Shown: positions 10,814-20,006, counted from the stretch's first letter. The stretch is DNA of 64,000 nucleotides from Bizionia myxarmorum (GCF_008086205.1 NZ_VSKK01000005.1:79404-143403), one strand, 5' to 3'. The notes: a model not told the origin generated them from the sequence alone. A program made the numbers and translations.

Positions 10814-10835
10814 AGATCATAGGTTTCAATCATTT

Positions 10836-10869
10836 AAAAAAGATAATACGTTGGTAATATCTTTTTTTT
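10836..10869 (+). terminator. Intrinsic terminator
   Basis: AAAAAAGATA at 10836-10845 and TATCTTTTTT at 10858-10867 make a perfect stem with a 12-nt loop and a T-run, ending the DUF3108/acidic-tail transcript. Confidence 0.7.
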
Positions 10870-10897
10870 GTTTAATTTGAATGTAAAATTGCTATTA

Positions 10898-11935
10898 ATG
10901 AAAGGACTTTTTATTGCTTCGGCATTGGCATTGGTTGGATCTTGTGCCAATACGCGCTATTCAACAAAAATTGAAAATATAAAAAACAATATCCAACTTT
11001 CGGATAGTACAACCGTTATGCGGTATGCCCAAACTATTACGTCCAGTGAATTAAAAACGCATCTTTACGCCTTTGCCTCGGAAGATTTTCAAGGTCGAAA
11101 AACAGGTGAACTTGGGCAAAAAAAGGCATCCGATTTTATAAAAAACTTTTACATTTCACAAGGAATTACTTCACCTATAAACGATAGTTTATATTTTCAA
11201 ACCATTCCAAAAAATTTCTTACCAAATAATATAAATGCTTCTGAAAATGTTTTGGCATTCATAAAAGGATCTGAAAATCCAGAAGAAGTCCTTATTATTT
11301 CGGCACATTTAGATCATTTAGGTCTTGAAAATGATGAGATATTTAAAGGAGCAGATGATAATGGCTCTGGAACAACGGCTTTAATGGAAATGGCACAAGC
11401 CTTTAAAATGGCTGAAAAAGATGGTTTTTCTCCAAAAAGAAGTATCCTTTTTTTACACCTAACGGGTGAAGAAATTGGCTTGTATGGATGCGAATATTAT
11501 ATAGCAAATCCTATTTTCGACCTTAAAAAAACCATCGCTAATTTAAATATTGATATGATTGGTCGTGTGGATAACAAACATAAAAACAATCCAGATTATC
11601 TCTATGTTATTGGTGCGGATAGAATTAGTAAGGAATTGCATTTTATCTCTGAAAAAGTTAACGAGGCCTATTTCAACATAAATTTAGATTATACTTATAA
11701 TAATGAAGAAGATCCTAATAAATTTTACTTTAGATCGGATCATTATAAATTCGCATTAAAAGATATTCCTGTTATTTTTTATTTCAATGGTGAACACGAA
11801 GATTACCATAAGGTTTCAGATACGCCAGACAAAATTGATTATGATTTATTAACCAGAAGAACCCAACTTATATTTGCTACCGCTTGGCATTTGGCCAATC
11901 AAGAAAATCCCTTAATCCGCAACGAGAACATCTAA
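10898..11935 (+). CDS. M28 family metallopeptidase, lipoprotein (short paralogue)
   Basis: A 345-residue exported zinc peptidase. ATG at 10898 is preferred because it gives a clean lipoprotein signal (MKGLFIASALALVGSC, lipobox VGSC); the in-frame TTG 30 bp upstream sits in the terminator. Zinc ligands of family M28 are all visible: His and Asp in SAHLDH, Asp in GADDNGSG, the catalytic Glu pair in TGEE, Asp in NIDMIGR and His in EDYHKVSDTPDK. It is an aminopeptidase-type fold and a paralogue of the next gene, but lacks that protein's inserted PA-type domain. Substrate is unknown. Confidence 0.88.
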   Translation: MKGLFIASALALVGSCANTRYSTKIENIKNNIQLSDSTTVMRYAQTITSSELKTHLYAFASEDFQGRKTGELGQKKASDFIKNFYISQGITSPINDSLYFQTIPKNFLPNNINASENVLAFIKGSENPEEVLIISAHLDHLGLENDEIFKGADDNGSGTTALMEMAQAFKMAEKDGFSPKRSILFLHLTGEEIGLYGCEYYIANPIFDLKKTIANLNIDMIGRVDNKHKNNPDYLYVIGADRISKELHFISEKVNEAYFNINLDYTYNNEEDPNKFYFRSDHYKFALKDIPVIFYFNGEHEDYHKVSDTPDKIDYDLLTRRTQLIFATAWHLANQENPLIRNENI

Positions 11936-11994
11936 TCACTTGTTAAAGTTTGTTAAATGTAAATGCGGTATCCATTGAAATGCTAGGTTTTTTC

Positions 11995-12011
11995 GTAATA
12001 TCGCATATTAC
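11995..12011. promoter_or_regulatory. 17-bp palindrome upstream of M28 peptidase gene
   Basis: GTAATATCGCATATTAC is a perfect 7-bp inverted repeat around CGC, ending 40 bp before the ATG at 12052. Its place suits an operator or an mRNA leader hairpin. No regulator can be assigned. Confidence 0.35.
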
Positions 12012-12051
12012 ACTAAAGTTATTTATATATTAACATTACTTACAAATAATT

Positions 12052-13605
12052 ATGAAAAAATCTGTCATTCTATTAAGTGCTACCCTACTAGCATTTAGTT
12101 GTGGTTCCACACAGGAAAAACAAACTACAGCAAAAACTCCAGAACCTGCAAATCCTATTGAGTATGGAAACACCATTACATCAGCCGAATTAAAGGAAAT
12201 GCTATACATCTATGCTTCAGATGAGTTTGAAGGCAGACTTACAGGTGCAAAAGGTCAAAAAATGGCTGTAGAATATTTAAAGCAACAGTATATTAATATG
12301 GATGTAAAAGCTGCCAAAGCGGACGGTAATTACTTCCAAGATGTACCATTAGAAATAATGGAAGCTCCAAAAGTAAACTTTACGGTTAATGGAAAAACTT
12401 TTACAATGGTAGATGATTACGTTTCGGCTTCATCTTCTAAAAATGGTTCTGTTTCTGTTAATGAAATTGTCTTTGCCGATTATGGTATTGACGATGAAAA
12501 ATATGATAGTTACGCTAGTTTAGACGTAAAAGGTAAAGTGGTTTTAATTAGATCTGGTGAGCCAAAAAGCGCTGATGGAAACTATGTAATTAGTGGTACA
12601 GATGAAAGCTCAAGCTGGTCTAATTTCAGACAAGAATATTCTGCAAAACGTGACGCAGCTGAAAAGCGCGGTGCAGCAGCCGTTTTATTTTATTACCCAG
12701 AAGTATACGAAATGGCTTCTAAACGTTTTGGAGGTTCAAATGGTCGTATGTCATTAAAAGGCGAAGGTGAGAGTATGTATTATTTCTTAATCAATACAGA
12801 TTTAGCCAAAGCTATTATGCCAAGTATTGAAACAGCTACTAAATCTAAAACTATTTCAGTTCCTATGAATATGGAGTATGTAAATTCTGCAAATGAATTT
12901 ATGTCTGAAAACGTAGCGGCATTTATTAAAGGATCCGAAAAGCCAGATGAAATTATAGTTATCTCTGCGCATTTAGATCATGAAGGTATTAAAGATGGCG
13001 AAATTTACAATGGCGCTGATGATGATGGTTCTGGTACCGTAGCTATAGTTGAAATTGCTGAAGCTTTTAAAACAGCCGTTAAAAATGGACATAGACCTAA
13101 GCGTTCAATTTTATTCTTGCACGTTACTGGTGAAGAAAAAGGACTTTTAGGTTCTCAATATTATACCGATATGGAACCACTTTTCCCATTGGCAAATACC
13201 GTTGCAAACTTAAATATTGATATGATTGGTCGTACGGATCCAAAACGTACGGGTGCAGATAATTATATTTATTTAATTGGAAGTGATAAATTAAGTACAG
13301 AGTTGCATAACATTTCAGAAGAAATGAATGAAACGTACATGAATATTGAATTAGATTATACGTTTAATGATGATAATGATCCTAACCGTTTTTACTACCG
13401 TTCTGATCATTATAACTTTGCTAAAAACAATATTCCTGTTATTTTCTACTTCAACGGAACACATGATGATTATCACCAGCCAAGTGATACACCAGACAAA
13501 ATTCGTTATGATTTATTAGAAAACAGAACACGTTTAGTATTTTATACGGCTTGGGAATTAGCCAACCGTGAAAATAGAATCAAAGTGGATAAGGCAGTAA
13601 AATAA
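12052..13605 (+). CDS. M28 family metallopeptidase with PA domain, lipoprotein
   Basis: A 517-residue lipoprotein peptidase (signal ending LLAFSCGS). After the N-terminal SAELKEMLYIYASDEFEGR segment comes a protease-associated (PA) domain at roughly residues 120-280 (YGIDDEKYDSY, VKGKVVLIRSGEP, EKRGAAAVLFY), then the M28 catalytic domain with SAHLDH, GADDDGSGT, TGEEKG, NIDMIGR and DDYHQPSDTPDK. It is closely related over its ends to the peptidase gene just upstream, so the pair arose by tandem duplication with loss or gain of the PA insert. Probable role: extracytoplasmic aminopeptidase acting on oligopeptides. Confidence 0.9.
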   Translation: MKKSVILLSATLLAFSCGSTQEKQTTAKTPEPANPIEYGNTITSAELKEMLYIYASDEFEGRLTGAKGQKMAVEYLKQQYINMDVKAAKADGNYFQDVPLEIMEAPKVNFTVNGKTFTMVDDYVSASSSKNGSVSVNEIVFADYGIDDEKYDSYASLDVKGKVVLIRSGEPKSADGNYVISGTDESSSWSNFRQEYSAKRDAAEKRGAAAVLFYYPEVYEMASKRFGGSNGRMSLKGEGESMYYFLINTDLAKAIMPSIETATKSKTISVPMNMEYVNSANEFMSENVAAFIKGSEKPDEIIVISAHLDHEGIKDGEIYNGADDDGSGTVAIVEIAEAFKTAVKNGHRPKRSILFLHVTGEEKGLLGSQYYTDMEPLFPLANTVANLNIDMIGRTDPKRTGADNYIYLIGSDKLSTELHNISEEMNETYMNIELDYTFNDDNDPNRFYYRSDHYNFAKNNIPVIFYFNGTHDDYHQPSDTPDKIRYDLLENRTRLVFYTAWELANRENRIKVDKAVK

Positions 13606-13625
13606 TTTACCACTCAATAATTTAT

Positions 13626-13669
13626 AAAGCCTAATACGGAGAGCCATCTCTGCATTAGGCTTTTTTTTT
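13626..13669 (+). terminator. Intrinsic terminator after PA-M28 peptidase
   Basis: AAAGCCTAAT (13626-13635) pairs with ATTAGGCTTT (13654-13663), with a smaller hairpin inside the loop and a 9-T run; strong terminator for the peptidase gene. Confidence 0.85.
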
Positions 13670-13711
13670 GCTGAAGTATTTGCAGGTCGAACCATGACCG
13701 AACTGCACAAA

Positions 13712-13741
13712 AAAAGCCTTCCAGAATTCTGAAAGGCTTTT
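13712..13741 (-). terminator. Intrinsic terminator of tRNA-His
   Basis: Read on the minus strand, AAAAGCCTT (complement of 13733-13741) pairs with AAGGCTTTT (complement of 13712-13720) around the palindrome AGAATTCT, followed by T residues. It lies just after the 3' end of the tRNA. Confidence 0.75.
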
Positions 13742-13749
13742 CAATTTTG

Positions 13750-13824
13750 GGTGGAAGACGGGATTCGAACCCGCGACCCTTGGTACCACAAACCAATGCT
13801 CTAACCAACTGAGCTACAACCACC
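13750..13824 (-). tRNA. tRNA-His (GUG)
   Basis: On the minus strand the D arm (GCTCAGTTGGTTAGAGC), an anticodon stem TTGGT/ACCAA around TTGTGGT (anticodon GTG), and a T arm GCGGG-TTCGAAT-CCCGT are all clear. The 5' end carries the extra G(-1) opposite C73 expected of tRNA-His. CCA is not fully encoded. In the acceptor stem GUGGUUG faces CUUCCAC, leaving two adjacent U-U oppositions at pairs 5-68 and 6-67; the rest pairs. Confidence 0.95.
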
Positions 13825-13885
13825 ATTTTAAATAGGTCTGCAAATGTAATTCTTTTCCTATTTGTTACAAACTATTTTTGAAAAA

Positions 13886-14608
13886 TTATTTTAAATCAAA
13901 TAAACTATTTACAGCCGGATACCGCTCCACGGTAAACCCTTCAGCGTAATTAACACCAACTATCCGCCCTAAATCTCGAGCCCTATAGTCCACACTATCA
14001 GTGAAATTCTTACTAGAAATAGGGGTTTCTGGCTCGGTACTTTTAGCGTCATAAAATTGGGTTTTATAAGCATAAACAGCCGCTATTTTCTTTTCCATAA
14101 AACCAGAAATATCTACTACAAAGTCCGGTTCCAGGTATTTCCATTGAATATAATGATAAACTTGCTTCGGTCGCCATGGTTTTTGCGGCGTATCAGAACC
14201 GTCTAAAGTGGTTTTCACTTTAATCAAACCACTTAAAAAGCACGCATCACTTACGGCACTACTCCCCTTTCCATGATCAATATGTCGATCAGTAATAGCG
14301 TTACACAAAATTATTTCGGGTTGGTATTTACGAATGACTTTAATAATTTCAAGTTGATGGGCTTTATCGTTACTAAAAAAACCATCGGCGAAGCCTAAAT
14401 TTTCCCGTACAGAAACGCCTAAAATGCGCGCTGCTTCTGTGGATTCCGCGTCCCGCGTTTCTGCAGTTCCACGGGTTCCTAATTCACCACGGGTTAAATC
14501 AATAATGCCTACTGTTTTACCTTGGGCAATTTCTTTCGCTATAGTACCACCACAACCCAATTCTACATCATCAGGATGGGCGCCAATTGCTAAAATATCT
14601 AGTTTCAT
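13886..14608 (-). CDS. bshB1: BshB1, bacillithiol biosynthesis deacetylase
   Basis: A 240-residue cytoplasmic zinc deacetylase of the PIG-L fold. It removes the acetyl group from N-acetylglucosaminyl-malate in the second step of bacillithiol synthesis. The metal motif AHPDDVELGCGGT is at residues 10-22 and the second His motif RHIDHGKGS at about 108-116; LTRGELGTRG follows the BshB1 pattern closely. It is encoded right after the PLP enzyme on the same strand (11 bp gap), so the two probably form a thiol and sulfur metabolism operon. Length fits the family. Confidence 0.93.
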   Translation of the reverse strand: MKLDILAIGAHPDDVELGCGGTIAKEIAQGKTVGIIDLTRGELGTRGTAETRDAESTEAARILGVSVRENLGFADGFFSNDKAHQLEIIKVIRKYQPEIILCNAITDRHIDHGKGSSAVSDACFLSGLIKVKTTLDGSDTPQKPWRPKQVYHYIQWKYLEPDFVVDISGFMEKKIAAVYAYKTQFYDAKSTEPETPISSKNFTDSVDYRARDLGRIVGVNYAEGFTVERYPAVNSLFDLK

Positions 14609-14619
14609 ATATTAATATA

Positions 14620-15771
14620 TTATGTAATATTTTTAAGAGCTTGTTCAATATCAGCCTTTAAATCCTTTATAGATTCTATTCCTACTGAAAAGCGTATAAG
14701 TTGATTGCTGATACCTATGGCATCACGTTCTTCCTGCGTTAAAAGTGCATGAGACGTCAAATAAGGCGATAAAACCGTGCTTTCTACACCAGCTAAACTC
14801 ATAGAAGATTTAATTAGCTGTAATTGCTTTTGAAATTTTAAAGATTCAAGTCCGTCGCGCAATACAAAAGACATCATAGCGCCAAAACCGTGCATCTGTT
14901 TTTTAGCTAATTTGTGCTGTGGATGCGCTTTTAAGCCTGGATAATAAACCTGTTTCACATCGGGATGTTTATCCAAGTATTTGGCTAATTTTCTAGCATT
15001 CTTTGTTTGTACCTTTACACGCAATGCTAATGTTTTCATACTGCGTTCCAACATCCATACAGTAAAGTCACTTAAATTACCTCCAAAGTTTTTAGCTACG
15101 TGCCAAATTTCACCTATTAATTCATCAGAAGCTGCTAACGCACCAGCTAAAATATCACTATGTCCACCTAAATACTTAGTAGCCGAATGCATCACAATAT
15201 CGATGCCGAAATCTATAGGCGTTTGGTTAATTGGGCTAGCAAAGGTATTATCAATACTGCTTAAAAGATTATGAGCTTTGGCCAATTTAGCAACACCTTC
15301 AATATCTGTTATCGTTAATAAGGGATTTGACGGTGTTTCAATATGAATTAACTTGGTGTTTGGCTGAATTGCAGCTTCAAAATCTGAAACGTCATAACCA
15401 TCTGTAAAGGTAAATTCAATACCATATTTAGGAAATTCCTCCCGTATAAAGTGACTTGCACCACCATATAACGTATTCTGCACTACTAAATGGTCGCCAG
15501 ATTTTAAAAAGGTCAAAAACATGGCACTTAAAGCAGCCATACCAGATCCAAAAATTAAAGCGCCTTCTGTATGTTCCAAAGCGGCAATTTTTTTAACCAA
15601 ATGTTCTTGGTTTGGTGTATTAAAATAGCGTGGATAACGCTTGACATCTACACCCTCAAACTCATAAGAAGTAGACAGGTAAATGGGTGATACAGCGCCT
15701 TTAAACTGTTCATCGGTAACTTCACCAACATGGGTGCAAATAGTGTTAATACCGAATTTGGAATGCTTCAT
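14620..15771 (-). CDS. Trans-sulfuration PLP enzyme (cystathionine gamma-synthase/lyase family)
   Basis: A 383-residue Cys/Met metabolism PLP-dependent enzyme. The PLP lysine lies in HSATKYLGGHSD, the phosphate-binding region in FGSGMAAL, and DNTFASP holds the ring-contacting Asp. The family includes cystathionine gamma-synthase, gamma-lyase and O-acetylhomoserine sulfhydrylase; sequence alone does not separate them safely, though the N-terminal GINTICTHVGEVTD and overall length favour the synthase/lyase type. ATG at 15771 is chosen over the in-frame TTG three codons upstream. It precedes bshB1 by 11 bp, linking it to low-molecular-weight thiol supply. Confidence 0.85.
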   Translation of the reverse strand: MKHSKFGINTICTHVGEVTDEQFKGAVSPIYLSTSYEFEGVDVKRYPRYFNTPNQEHLVKKIAALEHTEGALIFGSGMAALSAMFLTFLKSGDHLVVQNTLYGGASHFIREEFPKYGIEFTFTDGYDVSDFEAAIQPNTKLIHIETPSNPLLTITDIEGVAKLAKAHNLLSSIDNTFASPINQTPIDFGIDIVMHSATKYLGGHSDILAGALAASDELIGEIWHVAKNFGGNLSDFTVWMLERSMKTLALRVKVQTKNARKLAKYLDKHPDVKQVYYPGLKAHPQHKLAKKQMHGFGAMMSFVLRDGLESLKFQKQLQLIKSSMSLAGVESTVLSPYLTSHALLTQEERDAIGISNQLIRFSVGIESIKDLKADIEQALKNIT

Positions 15772-15931
15772 AAACTTCAATTTTTTGAGTTACTAAATTA
15801 CGAATAATCTACTACTTCAACAACGCATTAATCAGTGCATTTTCAAAAAAGATTGAAATATTGTAGGAATTAATTTTAACGTAAATTAAATATAATATTG
15901 ACTATCAGTCATTTAACATATTATTAAAAAA

Positions 15932-15963
15932 TAATTGTAAAATTATAACTATCTTTACAATTA
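15932..15963. promoter_or_regulatory. Inverted repeat and -7 box overlapping a start codon
   Basis: TAATTGTAAA (15932-15941) and TTTACAATTA (15954-15963) are perfect 10-bp arms. The right arm ends on the A of the ATG at 15963 and contains TATCTTTA, a near match to the Bacteroidota -7 box TAnnTTTG. Transcription would start at or next to the start codon. A self-contained operator/promoter, possibly giving a leaderless mRNA, is inferred. Confidence 0.5.
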
Positions 15964-16334
15964 TGACGACAACGGAAAAAACAGAAAGCGCGACCTTTTT
16001 AAAGGAATCCTTAAACTATCTCGAGAATTTAGGTTATGACAACATCAAAGCGGATGTTGAAGGCTATGAATCGCCAAAATCTTATCACAAAAAAGGTTCT
16101 GATATTACCATTACACCTAATATCGTTGCTGAAAAAGCAGGTAGAAAACATTATTTTGAAATCAGTTTAAAATCTGATGAACCTATTCTTCTTAAATCAA
16201 AATGGCGCTTTTTAGACGTTTTAACACGTATGAAAGATCACCGTTTTAGAATTATAACCCGTCGTGGTCATTATAAATTCACACAAGACATGCTTGATGA
16301 TTTAAATATGGACAAAGATCCTATTAAATTATAA
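15963..16334 (+). CDS. Conserved hypothetical protein, 123 aa
   Basis: A cytoplasmic protein I do not recognise by family name. It starts with a short helix (TESATFLKESLNYLENLGY), then SDITITPNIVAEKAGRKHY and FEISLKSDEP, a strand pattern with acidic residues and Lys that faintly recalls nuclease-like folds, and a basic C-terminal part (RFRIITRRGHYKF). The exact (D/E)-x-K spacing of PD-(D/E)XK enzymes is absent, so no activity is claimed. The start codon is embedded in an inverted repeat and its 3' end overlaps the convergent mscL by 6 bp. Confidence 0.75.
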   Translation: MTTTEKTESATFLKESLNYLENLGYDNIKADVEGYESPKSYHKKGSDITITPNIVAEKAGRKHYFEISLKSDEPILLKSKWRFLDVLTRMKDHRFRIITRRGHYKFTQDMLDDLNMDKDPIKL

Positions 16335-16781
16335 GCCCTTACTTTTAGATTTTAATAACGTATTCTGCTCTTCCACCAAATCAGTTAATTTGGTGAGGAG
16401 CTCTATATCTTTAGGCGTAGAAACAGTTTTGTTCTTTGGGTCTTGAGATTTGGTACGTAATCTATTGAGAAATTTCACTATTATAAAAATAGTAAATCCT
16501 ACAATTAAAAAGTCTAAAAGCGCTTCACTGAAGGCGCCATATCCTATAGCCACTTCATCACCAATCTTTTCACCACTACTATTTAAAACCTCTTGACGCA
16601 GAATAATTCGTTTGTTGGATAAATTAACGCCTTCTACTAATAATGACAAAGGCGGTAAAAACACCTGTTTAACAAGCACATCTACTAGCTTGTTAAAAGC
16701 GGCACCGATAATTATACCGATAGCCATATCCATCATATTACCTTTTACGGCAAACTCTTTGAATTCTCTTAAAAACTTCAC
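16329..16781 (-). CDS. mscL: Large-conductance mechanosensitive channel MscL
   Basis: A 150-residue inner-membrane channel that opens under high membrane tension to release solutes during hypo-osmotic shock. It has the N-terminal amphipathic helix FLREFKEFAVKGN, the pore helix MMDMAIGIIIGAAFNKLVDVLV, a periplasmic loop, the second membrane helix (about residues 88-108) and a charged C-terminal helix. The start is GTG at 16781; no ATG is available that keeps the N-terminal helix. It ends 12 bp downstream of the large cytochrome biogenesis gene on the same strand, so co-transcription is likely. Confidence 0.95.
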   Translation of the reverse strand: MKFLREFKEFAVKGNMMDMAIGIIIGAAFNKLVDVLVKQVFLPPLSLLVEGVNLSNKRIILRQEVLNSSGEKIGDEVAIGYGAFSEALLDFLIVGFTIFIIVKFLNRLRTKSQDPKNKTVSTPKDIELLTKLTDLVEEQNTLLKSKSKGL

Positions 16782-16793
16782 AGCTATAGCCTT

Positions 16794-19700
16794 TTATTTT
16801 TTATAGAACTTGGCATATTTTCTATACGCAAGAATTCCTAAAACACCAACAATAGCAAAAGCAATGGCTATAAATTTAACACTCACAATTTGATCTCCAC
16901 TAGCATAAGAGTGCAGTCCAGCCAAGTAAAAGTTAACACCAAAATAAGTCATCATGATACTAGAAAACGCGATTATAGAAGCGAAATTAAAGCCAAAGCG
17001 ACTACGTAATCCAGGAACTAAACGCATGTGAATTACAAAAGCGTAAATCATAATACTGATTAAGGCCCAAGTTTCTTTTGGGTCCCAACCCCAGTAACGT
17101 CCCCAACTTTCATTGGCCCACATACCTCCTAAAAAGTTTCCAATCGTTAGTAATACCAATCCAACGGTTAAAGCCATTTCATTAATAATGGTTAATTCTT
17201 TAATGTTGATTAGTAATTTATCCTTATTATCTTTTGTTGTAAAAATCATTAATAATAGCACAACTACACCTAATATCATACCTAATGTGAAGGGTCCATA
17301 ACTAGCAACAATTACGGCTACGTGAATCATTAACCAATAACTATCCAATACAGGTTGTAGGTTGGCAATAGCAGGATCCATCCAGTTCCAGTGCGCCACC
17401 ATTAAAATCATGGCAGTTACAAAAGCAGTTGCTGCAATGGTTAAATCACTACGTTTTCCAAAAGCCAATCCAAAGAACATCGTAGCCCAAGCTACATAAA
17501 TCATAGATTCATAAGCATCACTCCAAGGCGCGTGACCCGAAATATACCAACGTACCGCTAAACCTAAAGTATGCAGCACAAAAAGCAGTACCATGATAAC
17601 TTTGAATACATTTACTGATACATTGATGTACTTATTATTCTCCTTAAAAATTTGAATAATTAAAATAATGAACATCAACGCAGCCGCATACATATACCAG
17701 CTGTACAGGTTTTTAAAAATATCGTAATGGTTGTATAAGATTTCTGTTTTAACCTTCTGTTCAGAAAGCATAACATCACTTCCGTATTTTTGTTGTGTTT
17801 TAGTAAATGATTCTAATATTTCATCTGCCTGCTTAAAATTTCCTGACTTCTTCGCCATATTTAAGGTCATTAAATAGGCACTAAATCCGTTGTTAATAAA
17901 GTTTCCGTAAAGCGTATCCTTGATGTTTTCGCGGTGATTATCGCGTCTGAATTCTACAGAAGAAATCCACTTGTTATTATAATCATCTGGAATTGGGAAA
18001 ATACGCAAAGCATAACCATCTATCGTGTTGTATAATAAATTTACACGCTGATCTGTTTCTTTAAATTCTTTTTGAAAACCATTCGGAATTTGCGCTTTGT
18101 ATGCTTCTTCCAAATAAGGCGCTAATTTATAATCGCCTTCTGGTGTGAAAAAATCTACTAAAGGAATATAATTTTGATCTTTAGGAACGCCAATTAAGGT
18201 TCTTATGGAATCACCTTTTTGAGACTTTAAATATATGATTGGTACATTATACCATAATAATGGACTTTCCTGAATAGAAAGAAATACTTGATTTGCATCA
18301 AAATCTTCATAAGTATCATGTTTACTTAATTTACGAAGCATTTCTGATGCGAAAGTATTTACAGGCATCATTCGACCTCCAATATCCTGAATAACTAAAT
18401 GTCCAAATTTATCGGCATGTTCTTTGGGCGTAATGTTTGCTCTTAAAACCGAATCAATTTGAGTTTTTGTTGGTCTTCCATCATTGTGACCATGTCCGTC
18501 ATTTGGTGAATGCTGTTGCGCAAAACCAGTTAAAGTAAAGGCTAAGACTAAAATACTAGCAACTTTAGTTTTCAATCTATTTTTCTTCTTATTTTTTATG
18601 GCAGTAAGTCGTTTTTCTAAATCGCCAAAACGGGTGTTTTTATCAAATAATATAGCCATTAATCCTAAATATAATAACATGTAACCAATGTAAGTTACCC
18701 AAGTTCCAAGCATATCATGGTTTACAGAAAGTTTTGTTCCTAATTCATCAGGATCAAAACCAGCTTGGAAAAAGCGGTAACCACGATGATCTAATATATT
18801 ATTCATAAAAATACGGTAATCAAAATCGCCATTTTCTTTGTCTATTATAGTTACTTCACTCGCAAAGGCAGAATAACTTTTATCTGTTCCTGGATACTTA
18901 TCAGCAATAAAATCGTTTAACTTCACGCTAAAAGGAAGTTCTAAAACTTTAGAACCATATTTTACGGCTATATCTAAACCAGCAATATTAACTTGTTCAA
19001 AAGGTTTACTATAACCTTGACCACCTAAAAGTTTTACACGCTGCGTTTCGCCTCCTGAAGTAATTTTTAAAACCACACCATCTTCATCACCACGAAGCAT
19101 TTGCGATTTTTTCACAATATCAAAATCACCTTTAACTACAGGTTTTGGAAATACCATTTGCATATTTCCAATAACGTAACGTGAGCGTAAAATAAGCGGT
19201 TGTAAACTATCTTTAACCAATAGCCCTGTTTTCCCAGTTGCCATGGTCATGTATTCACCTTCAAATGGCGACTCAATAGTTAGGTTACCGTCTTTATAGG
19301 TAATATTTACCGCACCTTTTTCAGGTTTGTTCAAGGAAAAAAGAACGTTGTGTAAACTTTGAACTTCACCCACTTTTAAAAAGTGATTATGAGGTGCGCC
19401 TCCGCCAGATTCTACTATTTTTAAGTACTCTTCACCTGTTTCATTTGGAACGACATCTAATTCCGCACCACCAACAAATCGTTCTAATTCTAGTTTTACT
19501 TCTTGACCATTATAATCCGTAGAATATGAAAAATCATTTTCTAAACGCGGAGAAAAATCAACTTCTTCTTCAATAATTTTGCGTTGCGCCATGCCATCAA
19601 CCATAAAATCACCATCTATATAAGCGGTGATATAGGTTTTTTGCGTTAAGAATGAATTTTCAGTATCACCTTCACGAATGGCCATCATGCCTTCAAAACC

Positions 19701-20006
19701 AACATATCTGGTAATTCCCGCTCCTATAATAATTAATATAAAGGATAAGTGTAGTGTTAAAGTAGCCCACTGATTCCAACGTAATAGACGGTATTTTTTA
19801 ATATTACCAATAAAATTGATAGCAAAAATCACCATTATGGCTTCAAACCACCAAGTATTGTAGATTAAATTTCGAGTGTAAGGCGTTGGCGATGTTTCTT
19901 GACCTGCATCCATAAATGTTCCAATAGCCATAGCGGCGGCAAAAACAATAAATAATACAGACGTTAATCGCGTTGAAAAGAGGATTTTGGAGAGTTTATT
20001 TAGCAT
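16794..20006 (-). CDS. Fused ResB-CcsA cytochrome c biogenesis protein
   Basis: A 1070-residue inner-membrane protein joining the two halves of the system II cytochrome c synthase, which exports heme and attaches it to apocytochrome c. The N-terminal part has ResB-like membrane helices and a large periplasmic domain (about residues 90-420). A second periplasmic stretch with a His-rich HSPNDGHGHNDG patch follows an internal hydrophobic helix, and the C-terminal third is CcsA with eight or so membrane helices and the heme-handling tryptophan motif WGRYWGWDPKETW. ATG at 20006 is chosen; the TTG 30 bp upstream would prefix a non-membrane segment. Fused CcsBA is usual in Bacteroidota. Confidence 0.92.
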   Translation of the reverse strand: MLNKLSKILFSTRLTSVLFIVFAAAMAIGTFMDAGQETSPTPYTRNLIYNTWWFEAIMVIFAINFIGNIKKYRLLRWNQWATLTLHLSFILIIIGAGITRYVGFEGMMAIREGDTENSFLTQKTYITAYIDGDFMVDGMAQRKIIEEEVDFSPRLENDFSYSTDYNGQEVKLELERFVGGAELDVVPNETGEEYLKIVESGGGAPHNHFLKVGEVQSLHNVLFSLNKPEKGAVNITYKDGNLTIESPFEGEYMTMATGKTGLLVKDSLQPLILRSRYVIGNMQMVFPKPVVKGDFDIVKKSQMLRGDEDGVVLKITSGGETQRVKLLGGQGYSKPFEQVNIAGLDIAVKYGSKVLELPFSVKLNDFIADKYPGTDKSYSAFASEVTIIDKENGDFDYRIFMNNILDHRGYRFFQAGFDPDELGTKLSVNHDMLGTWVTYIGYMLLYLGLMAILFDKNTRFGDLEKRLTAIKNKKKNRLKTKVASILVLAFTLTGFAQQHSPNDGHGHNDGRPTKTQIDSVLRANITPKEHADKFGHLVIQDIGGRMMPVNTFASEMLRKLSKHDTYEDFDANQVFLSIQESPLLWYNVPIIYLKSQKGDSIRTLIGVPKDQNYIPLVDFFTPEGDYKLAPYLEEAYKAQIPNGFQKEFKETDQRVNLLYNTIDGYALRIFPIPDDYNNKWISSVEFRRDNHRENIKDTLYGNFINNGFSAYLMTLNMAKKSGNFKQADEILESFTKTQQKYGSDVMLSEQKVKTEILYNHYDIFKNLYSWYMYAAALMFIILIIQIFKENNKYINVSVNVFKVIMVLLFVLHTLGLAVRWYISGHAPWSDAYESMIYVAWATMFFGLAFGKRSDLTIAATAFVTAMILMVAHWNWMDPAIANLQPVLDSYWLMIHVAVIVASYGPFTLGMILGVVVLLLMIFTTKDNKDKLLINIKELTIINEMALTVGLVLLTIGNFLGGMWANESWGRYWGWDPKETWALISIMIYAFVIHMRLVPGLRSRFGFNFASIIAFSSIMMTYFGVNFYLAGLHSYASGDQIVSVKFIAIAFAIVGVLGILAYRKYAKFYKK

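Noticed and set aside
10591..10833. Minus-strand Ser/Ile-rich reading frame
   Set aside because: Mirror of the repetitive acidic tail on the plus strand; the low-complexity DNA has no stop on the reverse strand.
13614..13826. Minus-strand reading frame starting MVVVAQLVRALVCGTKGRGF
   Set aside because: It is a translation of the tRNA-His gene and its terminator, a well-known false ORF.
15963..16334. PD-(D/E)XK nuclease call for the 123-aa protein
   Set aside because: FEISLK has Glu and Lys three residues apart rather than the E-x-K spacing, and no clear upstream Asp motif; too weak.
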